64,000 bases of DNA. It comes from Streptomyces reniochalinae (GTDB taxonomy: Bacteria; Actinomycetota; Actinomycetes; Streptomycetales; Streptomycetaceae). The notes beneath the pieces are model-generated. The model worked only from the letters and a program-made list of their open reading frames with translations, ran no database searches and was not told the DNA's origin. Below are positions 25,771-32,976 of the stretch, piece by piece; positions within the stretch are counted from its first letter, which is position 1, and the number at the start of each line of letters is the position of its first letter. Made by a program: the position numbers and the translations under genes. Where the stretch lies: NCBI RefSeq assembly GCF_003323735.1, contig NZ_QOIM01000034.1:124001-188000 (forward strand), in the 5' to 3' direction.

Positions 25771-25922
25771 GCCCGGGGTCCTTCCTTCGGGCCGGCGGGC
25801 GGGGCACCGTGGTCGGGGTGCCGGCGGAGCAACACGCGGCAGTCCACAGCCCGGGACGCGTCCCCGGTCTTTTCCGCCCGGGCCAGTTCCTCCTCCAACT
25901 CCAGGCACGTCCGGCACGTCAT
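25767..25922 (-). CDS. small protein of 51 aa in the graspetide-like operon
   Basis: The frame encodes MTCRTCLELEEELARAEKTG and on to ASRAVDCRVLLRRHPDH and a Gly/Pro-rich tail. Two Cys (CRTC) plus a third (DCRVLL) and two His suggest metal binding. The pattern CRTC...DCRVLLRRHPDH recurs in small Streptomyces proteins of unknown role (from memory). Its ATG overlaps the stop of the 87-residue gene by ATGA, and its own stop overlaps the next ATG in the same way, so translation of the set is coupled. Confidence 0.65.
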   Translation of the reverse strand: MTCRTCLELEEELARAEKTGDASRAVDCRVLLRRHPDHGAPPAGPKEGPRA

Positions 25923-26182
25923 GTCAGCCCCCGACGCCGGATGCGGTGAAGGCGGGCCAGAGCGCGGAGTTGGTGCACTTCCCGCGTGGTGCCGGGACGT
26001 AGGCGCCGGTACGGCACTTCCCAGGCCAAGCCGCTGGGCCGGTCCACGGTGACCACCTGGCCGACCGCCTGCCGTGCAACGCCCACCATCTCCTTGTCCC
26101 GGTCGAACACCACCGTTCCCGGCCGGATGTGGAACGGGGAACGGAAGTACGCGGCGGCGGGCACCTGACGCGCGGCGCTCAC
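25919..26182 (-). CDS. small protein of 87 aa in the graspetide-like operon
   Basis: A basic 87-residue protein. Its middle reads FHIRPGTVVFDRDKEMVGVA, then VGQVVTVDRPSGLAWEVPYR and a helical basic end (REVHQLRALARLHRIRRRGL). The pattern suggests a small beta-barrel (SH3 or PRC-barrel-like) followed by a helix. It starts at a GTG (26182) overlapping the previous stop as GTGA, and ends overlapping the next ATG as ATGA. No function is known. I recall similar proteins in Streptomyces accessory loci beside DUF397 genes. Confidence 0.7.
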   Translation of the reverse strand: MSAARQVPAAAYFRSPFHIRPGTVVFDRDKEMVGVARQAVGQVVTVDRPSGLAWEVPYRRLRPGTTREVHQLRALARLHRIRRRGLT

Positions 26183-26415
26183 AGTGCCGGCTTCCGCTGG
26201 TGGGGATGGCCCGCGATCACGGCGTTGCAGCTTCTGACGGTCAGGGGCTGCCCGTTGACCCGGGCCGCCTCCCGATCCAGTGCCAGCAGTTCGCATACAT
26301 CGCACTCGGGCGCGGGGACGGGCTCCGGTCCCCGCGCGGGATCGACCGGGACCGCGACGACCTCGACCCGCACGCTCACCTGTGACAGGCGCGGCGTCCG
26401 TGCATGAGTGTCCAT
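26179..26415 (-). CDS. small protein of 78 aa, first gene of the graspetide-like operon
   Basis: The protein starts MDTHARTPRLSQVSVRVEVV and contains PARGPEPVPAPECDVCELLA, then a helical segment and a final SCNAVIAGHPHQR. A CxxC pair, a third Cys and terminal His residues resemble the metal-binding layout of the 51-residue protein two genes downstream, so the two may be related. The ATG at 26413-26415 follows GAGGAG by seven bases. It is the first gene of the minus-strand set and diverges from the DUF5753 regulator. Confidence 0.7.
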   Translation of the reverse strand: MDTHARTPRLSQVSVRVEVVAVPVDPARGPEPVPAPECDVCELLALDREAARVNGQPLTVRSCNAVIAGHPHQRKPAL

Positions 26416-26602
26416 GGACCAACTCCTCTACGCGTTCACTCTCTGCGGTGGAACGGTCACAAGAGTGCGGTACGGCTCGCTACGCTGTGGAGAGTTTCAG
26501 CGCCCAACCTGCGAGTTGGTCACGGCAACGCGCACGTGCGCCGTTCATCGCAGGTAACGGCGCCCTCGGGAGGCATGACCAGACCGGTGGTCAGGGGGAA
26601 AA
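26416..26602. promoter_or_regulatory. divergent promoter region of the graspetide-like operon and the DUF5753 regulator
   Basis: The 187-base gap separates the two divergent transcription units of the island. Its GC content is lower than the core genome, for instance around GTGGAGAGTTTCAGCGCCC. No palindrome is convincing. XRE-DUF5753 regulators are generally thought to act on nearby genes, so an operator for the 277-residue protein is plausible here. Confidence 0.35.
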
Positions 26603-27436
26603 ATGAATGCGGACACTGACGGCACGGATGGTGCACAGGACCCGCGCAAGCAGTTCGCCGAAGAGTGCAGGAGTGCCAGAGAGCTGTACGAGACCGGGCC
26701 CCTGACACAGACCCAGTTGGCCCGGATGGTGCGCACGTCCAAGAGCACCATTTCGCGGGTCGAGAACTGCGTGGGCCCGGTCCCAGCGGGCCTTCCACCC
26801 CTCTTGGACCAGGTCTTCGGCACCGACGGCTTGTTCAAGCGGCTGTACGAGGAGATCACGACGCAAGCCTTTCCGGAGCGGTACCGGCGACGCATCGAGC
26901 TGGAAACACGCGCCGTATCCATCTCGGAGTGGTCCCCCACGGTTGTTCCTGGCCTTCTCCAGACTCCGAGCTATGCGTGGGCTCTCTTCCGAGAGGGCAA
27001 CCCTCGGGCCAGTGAGGCCGAACTGGCGAACAGTGTGAGCAACCGCGTGACCCGGCAAGAGATCCTCACCGGCAGCACACCACCGGACTTCTCAGTGATC
27101 GTGTGCGAATCAGTCGTCCGGCGACAAGTGGGCAGCCCGGAGGTGATGCGCGAACAGTTGTCCGCTCTTTTGAGACACGGAAGGCGGCCCACCACTGTGC
27201 TCCAAGTGCTCCCGCTCGATGCGGGCACTCATGGCCTGATGGACGGCCCCATGTCGATCCTGACAACGTCGGACGGTGCGATCGTGGTCTACACGGAAGG
27301 CATCCGATCCGGTGCCATCATCGACGAACTGGCCGATGTGAGGCACCTTTCGCGGTCTTACGATGTTCTCACGGCTTCCGCTCTATCGCGTGACGCGTCC
27401 GCCCAGATGATCAGACAGCACATGGAGGCACTGTGA
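26603..27436 (+). CDS. XRE-family regulator with DUF5753 domain
   Basis: A 277-residue regulator. The helix-turn-helix lies at residues 15-70 (RSARELYETGPLTQTQLARM, VRTSKSTISRVEN). The C-terminal DUF5753 ligand-binding domain begins near residue 98 (SISEWSPTVVPGLLQTPSYA) and includes RQVGSPEVMREQLSALL and TVLQVLPLDAGTHGLMDG. These proteins pair with DUF397 partners and control development or antibiotic genes in streptomycetes. The gene has more A/T at third codon positions than the core genes, which suggests transfer. Its stop overlaps the DUF397 start by GTGA. Confidence 0.92.
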   Translation: MNADTDGTDGAQDPRKQFAEECRSARELYETGPLTQTQLARMVRTSKSTISRVENCVGPVPAGLPPLLDQVFGTDGLFKRLYEEITTQAFPERYRRRIELETRAVSISEWSPTVVPGLLQTPSYAWALFREGNPRASEAELANSVSNRVTRQEILTGSTPPDFSVIVCESVVRRQVGSPEVMREQLSALLRHGRRPTTVLQVLPLDAGTHGLMDGPMSILTTSDGAIVVYTEGIRSGAIIDELADVRHLSRSYDVLTASALSRDASAQMIRQHMEAL

Positions 27437-27645
27437 CCCCGCCCGCGAGCTACTCCTGGGTCAAGTCCAGCTACAGCAACCAGGACGGCGGCAACTGTCT
27501 GGAGTGGTCCCCCAGCTCCGCCGTGACGACCGGCATCGTCCCCGTACGCGACAGCAAGCACCCCGCAGGCCCCGTCCTCGCATTCCCCGCCAGGGCATTC
27601 ACAGCGTTCGTCACCGACGTCAAGAGCGGCGGGCTCGGCGTCTGA
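27433..27645 (+). CDS. DUF397 protein
   Basis: A 70-residue protein matching DUF397 from end to end: YSWVKSSYSNQDGGNCLEWS, then VPVRDSKHPAGPVLAFPARA and FTAFVTDVKSG. These are small partners of the XRE-DUF5753 regulators and are thought to modulate them, perhaps as antitoxin-like or anti-regulator proteins. The GTG start overlaps the regulator's stop by four bases, so translation is coupled. It is followed by a strong hairpin. Confidence 0.92.
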   Translation: MTPPASYSWVKSSYSNQDGGNCLEWSPSSAVTTGIVPVRDSKHPAGPVLAFPARAFTAFVTDVKSGGLGV

Positions 27646-27673
27646 CCACGGAGCGCATCCGTCCAACAACTGT

Positions 27674-27708
27674 GCGGCCCCCTCGTCCCTGCGCGGCGAG
27701 GGGGCCGC
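27674..27708 (+). terminator. hairpin terminator after DUF397
   Basis: A perfect 12-bp stem (GCGGCCCCCTCG / CGAGGGGGCCGC) with an 11-base loop lies 28 bases after the DUF397 stop. It closes the island and insulates the XPB gene. Confidence 0.75.
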
Positions 27709-27819
27709 AACCCCGTCCGGGGGCGGCGTAGCTCACACCAGGCCACGCACCCGCGCCGGTGCGGCACACTGGACGTTTGGTCCCTGTCGGGAACTCATCC
27801 GAACGTCGGAAGGTGACGC

Positions 27820-29532
27820 GTGAACGGCGGCCCCCTGATCGTCCAGTCGGACAAGACCCTCCTCCTCGAAGTCGATCACGAGCAGGCCGACGCCTGCCGG
27901 CGGGCCATCGCGCCGTTCGCGGAGCTGGAGCGGGCGCCGGAGCACATCCACACCTACCGGGTGACGCCGCTGGGCCTGTGGAACGCGCGGGCCGCCGGGC
28001 ACGACGCGGAGCAGGTCGTGGACGCGCTGGTGGAGCACGCGCGGTATCCGGTGCCGCACGCGCTGCTCGTGGACATCGCCGAGACGATGGCCCGCTACGG
28101 GCGGCTCTCCCTCAACAAGCACCCCACGCACGGTCTGGTGCTGGTGACCAGCGACCGTCCCGTGCTGGAGGAGGTGCTGCGCTCGAAGAAGATCCAGCCC
28201 CTGGTGGGGCAGCGGATCGACCCGGACACCGTGGTGGTGCACCCCTCCGAGCGCGGTCAGATCAAGCAGGTGCTGCTGAAGCTGGGCTGGCCTGCCGAGG
28301 ACCTGGCCGGGTACGTGGACGGTGAGGCGCACCGCATCGAGCTGGACGAGGGCTCGGGCGCCGAGGGCGGGGGATGGTCGCTGCGGCCCTACCAGCAGCA
28401 GGCCGTGGAGGGGTTCTGGCACGGCGGCTCGGGTGTCGTCGTGCTGCCGTGCGGGGCCGGGAAGACGCTGGTCGGCGCCGGCGCGATGGCCAAGGCGCAG
28501 GCGACGACGCTGATCCTGGTCACCAACACCGTCTCGGCCCGCCAGTGGAAGTCCGAGCTGGTGCGCCGCACCTCGCTGACCGAGGACGAGATCGGCGAGT
28601 ACAGCGGGACGAAGAAGGAGATCCGCCCCGTCACCATCGCCACCTACCAGGTGATCACCACCAAGCGGAAGGGCGTCTATCCGCACCTGGAGCTGTTCGA
28701 CTCCCGCGACTGGGGCCTGATCGTCTACGACGAGGTGCACCTGCTGCCCGCGCCGGTCTTCAAGTTCACCGCCGACTTGCAGGCCCGCCGCCGCCTCGGG
28801 CTGACCGCCACCCTCGTACGGGAGGACGGGCGCGAGTCCGACGTGTTCTCCCTCATCGGCCCCAAGCGGTTCGACGCGCCCTGGAAGGAGATCGAGAATC
28901 AGGGCTACATCGCCCCCGCCGACTGCGTGGAGGTCCGGGTCTCGCTCACCGACTCCGAGCGGCTGGCGTACGCCACGGCCGAACAGGAGGAGAAGTACCG
29001 CTTCTGCGCGACCACCGACAGCAAGCGGAAGGTCACCGAGGCGCTGGTGCGCCGCCACGCGGGCGAGCAGACGCTGGTGATCGGCCAGTACATCGACCAG
29101 CTCGACGAACTGGGCGAGCACCTGGACGCACCCGTCATCAAGGGCGACACCAGCAACGCGCAGCGCGAGAAGCTGTTCGACGCCTTCCGCACCGGCGAGC
29201 TGACCTGCCTGGTCGTCTCCAAGGTCGCCAACTTCTCCGTCGACCTGCCCGAGGCCACCGTCGCCATCCAGGTCTCCGGCACGTTCGGCTCCCGCCAGGA
29301 GGAGGCCCAGCGGCTCGGCCGCGTGCTGCGCCCCAAGGCGGACGGGCACGAGGCGCGCTTCTACTCCGTCGTCGCGCGCGACACCATCGACCAGGACTTC
29401 GCCGCCCACCGCCAGCGCTTCCTGGCCGAGCAGGGCTATGCCTACCGGATCGTGGACTCCGTCGACCTGCTGAGCGAGTCGCCGCAGCAGCAGAGCGGCA
29501 CCGCCAGGAACCCCGACACCGACGAGGTCTGA
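27820..29532 (+). CDS. DNA repair helicase XPB (ERCC3-like, superfamily 2)
   Basis: A 570-residue 3'-5' DNA helicase of the bacterial XPB family. Residues 1-170 are the damage-recognition-like N-terminal domain (LIVQSDKTLLLEVDHEQADA). The helicase core follows: PYQQQAVEGFWHGG, Walker A CGAGKTLVGA (Lys215), DEVH box (Asp304-His307), GLTATLVREDG (motif III), and VVSKVANFSVDLPEATVAIQ with QEEAQRLGRVLRPK (motifs V and VI). The length is near the family norm of 540-560. It begins at a GTG preceded by GGAAGG. Confidence 0.93.
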   Translation: MNGGPLIVQSDKTLLLEVDHEQADACRRAIAPFAELERAPEHIHTYRVTPLGLWNARAAGHDAEQVVDALVEHARYPVPHALLVDIAETMARYGRLSLNKHPTHGLVLVTSDRPVLEEVLRSKKIQPLVGQRIDPDTVVVHPSERGQIKQVLLKLGWPAEDLAGYVDGEAHRIELDEGSGAEGGGWSLRPYQQQAVEGFWHGGSGVVVLPCGAGKTLVGAGAMAKAQATTLILVTNTVSARQWKSELVRRTSLTEDEIGEYSGTKKEIRPVTIATYQVITTKRKGVYPHLELFDSRDWGLIVYDEVHLLPAPVFKFTADLQARRRLGLTATLVREDGRESDVFSLIGPKRFDAPWKEIENQGYIAPADCVEVRVSLTDSERLAYATAEQEEKYRFCATTDSKRKVTEALVRRHAGEQTLVIGQYIDQLDELGEHLDAPVIKGDTSNAQREKLFDAFRTGELTCLVVSKVANFSVDLPEATVAIQVSGTFGSRQEEAQRLGRVLRPKADGHEARFYSVVARDTIDQDFAAHRQRFLAEQGYAYRIVDSVDLLSESPQQQSGTARNPDTDEV

Positions 29533-29585
29533 CCGGAGCGGGGAGGCTTCGGCCGCCGTCCCCGTGCACGCCCGTCCCCGAAGGG

Positions 29586-30920
29586 CTACCGTCCCTCCGG
29601 GGACGGCTCCTTCGGTGGCTTCATCGCGACCCGGCCGTCCGGGCTGATCGTCGCCGTCTCGCCGGTGCGCAGCCAGCCCTCGTGCAGGGGCGCGGGCTGC
29701 CCGGTCTCCTCGACGTACGAAGCGGTGATCCACGGGCCGCGCAGCAGCAGCTCGCCCTGGGACTCGCCGTCCCAGGGCAGCGGCGCCAGGTCGGGGCCCA
29801 GGACGCCGTACTCGACGGAGGCGGGGAACCGGTAGCGGCCCGCCTCGTCGGCCCCGCCGCCCTCGGTCCGCGCCACGCACGCCGGGGACAGCGTCTCGGG
29901 CGCGCCCCAGGCCGCCGCGGTGCTGATGCCGTGCCGCCAGCCCAGCTCCTGGGCCAGCAGCGGCCCGCCGGGGTCCTCTCCCGGGCCGCCCACGACAACG
30001 GCCTCGTGCAGGCAGGAGAGGTCGCGGGGGCGCGTCGCGAGCTCCTCCAGCAGGCCGTCCCAGGTGGCGGGGTCGGCGACGGCCAGCGTGGGCCGCTCCC
30101 GCTCGGACATCTCCGCCAGCGGCGCGGGCTGGTCGTAGATGCCGGGCAGCAGCAGTGAGGCGCCGCCGGCGAAGGCCGCGTAGGGCAGGCCCCAGGCGAG
30201 CATGCGCGACATCGGCACGACGGGCAGTACGAGGTCGCCCACCCCGATGCCGTACGCCTGTGGGGTCTGCGCCTGAAGGGCGTGCAGGTAGAGCGCGCGG
30301 TGGCTGTAGGCGACGCCGCGGGGGGCGGCGTGAGCCGAGGTGGTGTGGCACAGGACCGCGGCGTCGCGTTCGTCGATCTCGGGCCAGTCGTAGCGCTTGC
30401 GGCGGTCGTCGATCAGCAGCTCGTAGTCGTGGACCTCGGCGCTGTAGGCGGTGCCGGGGACGACGGCGGCGCTCTCGCTGCCGCCCGCGACGATCACGTG
30501 CCGCAGGTGCGTGAGGCGGGGCAGCACGGAGGCGAGCGGGGCGAGCCCCGCCGGGTCGGTGAGCAGCACCCGCGCCCCGCCGAGCCGGGCCGCCGCCACC
30601 AGCTGGTCGGCGGGCAGCCACGGGTCGAGAGTGTGGAGGACCGCGCCCATGGAGGGCACCGCGAGGTAGGCCTCCAGGTGGTCGGCGGTGTTGGCCATGA
30701 GGGTGGCGACCGGGTCGCCGGGCTCGACGCCGAACTCGTCGTGCAGGGCCCCGGCGAGCTGTATGGCGCGGACGCCCGCCTCCAGGAACGTACGGCGGTC
30801 CGGCTCAGCTCCGCCCGCCGTCCCCGCCCACGTGGTGATCCGGGACGTCCCGTGCGCGAGCGCCCCGTGCACCAGGAGCCGGGTCACGGTCAGCGGAATG
30901 TCCTGCATCGTGCTTCGCAC
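29586..30920 (-). CDS. AMP-binding (acyl-CoA synthetase-like) protein, degenerate and short
   Basis: A 444-residue protein with the fold of the adenylate-forming N-domain: LEAGVRAIQLAGALHDEFGV, PSMGAVLHTLDPWLPADQLV, YSHRALYLHALQAQTP, VVPMSRMLAWGLPYAAFAGG. The ATP-binding A3 motif is abnormal: where YTSGTTGxPKG is expected, residues 192-202 read HTTSAHAAPRG, without the GTTG loop and with Arg for Lys. The protein also ends right after the TGE-x-ATISPDG segment and lacks the C-terminal domain that carries the catalytic Lys. It may bind acyl groups or regulate rather than catalyse. The GTG at 30920 has AGGAGG six bases upstream, inside the GT87 gene. Confidence 0.8.
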   Translation of the reverse strand: MRSTMQDIPLTVTRLLVHGALAHGTSRITTWAGTAGGAEPDRRTFLEAGVRAIQLAGALHDEFGVEPGDPVATLMANTADHLEAYLAVPSMGAVLHTLDPWLPADQLVAAARLGGARVLLTDPAGLAPLASVLPRLTHLRHVIVAGGSESAAVVPGTAYSAEVHDYELLIDDRRKRYDWPEIDERDAAVLCHTTSAHAAPRGVAYSHRALYLHALQAQTPQAYGIGVGDLVLPVVPMSRMLAWGLPYAAFAGGASLLLPGIYDQPAPLAEMSERERPTLAVADPATWDGLLEELATRPRDLSCLHEAVVVGGPGEDPGGPLLAQELGWRHGISTAAAWGAPETLSPACVARTEGGGADEAGRYRFPASVEYGVLGPDLAPLPWDGESQGELLLRGPWITASYVEETGQPAPLHEGWLRTGETATISPDGRVAMKPPKEPSPEGR

Positions 30921-32403
30921 ACCGGCCTCCTCGGGCCTCTTCGCACTCTGGTCGTCGGCCGCCCTTCCGCCCGTCGGCGGCGGGAGGGGCCGTGCGGTCG
31001 TCCCTCGCGTGCCCGTCCCCGTCGATTCTTGCCGGGGGAACGCGCGGTGTCAGCGCCGCCGGGCGGTGCCCCGCCGACACGTACCCGGCCGCCACGCCCA
31101 GCAGCGCCAGCGCCAGCAGCGGGTACGGCGAGGCGAGCGGCTGCTGCCACCAGTCGAGCCGCAGGTCCGAGTCGCCTTCCCTGGGGACGAGCCACAGGGT
31201 GCGGGCCGTGAAGACGACGGCCACGCAGGCGAAGGCCACCCGCGGCCACGGGACGCCGGAGGCGGAGCCGCCCTGTTCGGCGGGGGTGGTGGTGCCGCTT
31301 CCCGTGGTGGCCAGCGCCGCCAGCAGCGGCACGCACCACACCCAGTGGTGGGACCAGCTGATGGGCGAGACGAGCAGCGCGACCAGCGCGGTCACCACGA
31401 TCCCCCACAACTCCCCCCGCTCCCCGGCCCCGCCGGATTCACCGGTCTCCGGCGGCCGGCCGTCGGCTCCCGTTCCGCGCCGCACGGTCACCCGTCGCGC
31501 CAGCCACATGCCCCCGACGGCCAGCACCAGCGTGGGCGCCAGCCACAGTCCTCCCGGTTCGGTTTCGTGCAGCAGGCGGGCGGCCAGCCCCTGGAGGGAC
31601 TGGTTGTCGACGATCCACGCCTTCCCGACCCGCGCCGTCTCGAACATCCTGCGCGTCCAGAACTCCACGCTCGCGCCCGGCAGCGCGCACGCCCCGACGG
31701 CGACGCTGGCCGCGAACCCGGCGGCGGCCCAGCAGGCCGCCCTGAGCCGGCCGGTCAGCAGCAGGTGGACGGCGAAGAGCGCGGGCGTCAGTTTGACGCC
31801 GGCGGCGAGGCCGAGGGCGAACCCCTTGGCGCGCGCCCCGTCGGGCCGCCCCACATCCCACAGCACGAGGCAGGCCAGCAGCAGGTTGATCTGCCCGAAG
31901 GCCACCGTCTGGAAGACGGGTTCGAGCCACAGCGCGGCCGCGGTGAGGCAGACGACGGCGGACAGCGGAGCGGCCACGGACGCCGTCCCGGCCACCGCCC
32001 CGGACGGCCCCGAGGCCCCGGCAGGGCGGGCGGCCCCGGCCGGGCGGGCGGCGCGGAGCGAGAGGGTGATCAGCCAGCCGAGCAGAGCCACATTGCCCGC
32101 CACGAACGCGCCCTTCGCGACGGACAAAGGGACGAGCGCCACCGGGACGAACAGCAGTGCGGCGAAGGGCGGGTAGGTCGCGGGCAGATTCCACTCGGTG
32201 ACGGTGAAGCCGTACAGGTCGGTGCCGTGCCGGACGGCGGCGCCCTCCGCCCGGTAGACGTGGATGTCGTCCATGGGCAGGCCCTGGGCCGCGGCGAGCG
32301 CGGCGAACACGCCGAGTGAGGCGGCCAGCAGGAGGAGCGCGGTGGTCAGGGGCGGGTGCGGCGGTCGGGGAGGACGGGGTCTCACGGCGGCGCTGCAAGT
32401 CAC
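30805..32403 (-). CDS. GT87-family membrane glycosyltransferase (DUF2029)
   Basis: A membrane protein of about 532 residues in the GT-C fold, like the mycobacterial polyprenol-phosphomannose-dependent mannosyltransferases. The first helix is followed by GLPMDDIHVYRAEGAAV, with the acidic pair in the first outside loop, and then NLPATYPPFAALLF. Later are AFGQINLLLACLVLWDVGRP, GLAAGVKLTPALFAVHLLLT and VSPISWSHHWVWCVPLLAAL. The GTG at 32403 has GAGGAG nine bases upstream; the frame is open further up. Its 3' end overlaps the AMP-binding gene by 116 bases, so the two are cotranscribed. Confidence 0.82.
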   Translation of the reverse strand: MTCSAAVRPRPPRPPHPPLTTALLLLAASLGVFAALAAAQGLPMDDIHVYRAEGAAVRHGTDLYGFTVTEWNLPATYPPFAALLFVPVALVPLSVAKGAFVAGNVALLGWLITLSLRAARPAGAARPAGASGPSGAVAGTASVAAPLSAVVCLTAAALWLEPVFQTVAFGQINLLLACLVLWDVGRPDGARAKGFALGLAAGVKLTPALFAVHLLLTGRLRAACWAAAGFAASVAVGACALPGASVEFWTRRMFETARVGKAWIVDNQSLQGLAARLLHETEPGGLWLAPTLVLAVGGMWLARRVTVRRGTGADGRPPETGESGGAGERGELWGIVVTALVALLVSPISWSHHWVWCVPLLAALATTGSGTTTPAEQGGSASGVPWPRVAFACVAVVFTARTLWLVPREGDSDLRLDWWQQPLASPYPLLALALLGVAAGYVSAGHRPAALTPRVPPARIDGDGHARDDRTAPPAADGRKGGRRPECEEARGGRCAKHDAGHSADRDPAPGARGARARDVPDHHVGGDGGRS

Positions 32404-32976
32404 CCGTGCCGACTCCTCGTCGCTCGTGCGTGCTCGTGCCCGGCAGCCGGCCCGTGGACCCACCCGGATCACCGTCCCGAGCGGTCGCCCGTCCCGCACG
32501 GTCACCGTCTCGCGCGGTCACCCGTTCCGCACGGACCACCGTCTCGCGCGGTCACCCGTTCCGCACGGACCACCGTCTCGCGCGGCGTGCGGCGACGGGA
32601 TTGCCGGTGTCCTCGGTTGCCGCCGGGCCGACCCTAATCGAGTCCCCGGCGGGAAACGGAAGCGGCACCGTACGGGCAGCACCCGTGCGCCCTCCCCCGC
32701 GCCCTCTCCACGCCGTCTCCGCCCCGCAGGTCCGGGGAGAAAAGCGTTCGCCGTACCCGTTCGGCGTGGCTACACTCGCGCACTTGCCCCCTCGCGCCGG
32801 TTCTCGGCCCTGAGGCGCCCGCCGCACGGAAACCGGCCGGGCTCGTCCACAGACCTGTACGTCCGCACGACGTGACGCCGTACGGCCGCGCGCCCGCACA
32901 CCGGTAAGCAGCTCGACTGCGCCTGCGACTGCGGCCTGTCCGCACGCGTGCCCCGTGTCCGCCCGGAGGCAATCTG
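32404..32976. other. intergenic region between the GT87 gene and helD
   Basis: The gap is 573 bases and holds no convincing gene; a few frames are open only because of high GC content. The left part contains a tandem repeat (32473-32585). The right part must hold the helD promoter, with CGGAGG eight bases before its GTG. I looked for the rifamycin-associated element reported near some helD-like genes and did not find an obvious copy. Confidence 0.4.
32473..32585. repeat. 34-bp tandem repeat
   Basis: A unit of CGTCTCGCGCGGTCACCCGT followed by TCCGCACGGACCAC occurs twice without change (from 32506 and 32540), with a third partial copy from 32574 and one diverged copy from 32473. The period, 34 bases, is not a multiple of three, and no gene covers it. 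It lies upstream of the GT87 gene. Confidence 0.8.

Noticed and set aside
32880..32976. Rifamycin-associated element upstream of helD
   Set aside because: No GGGGCTTGC-type palindrome was found in the gap, so there is no ground to call this copy a rifamycin-resistance HelR.
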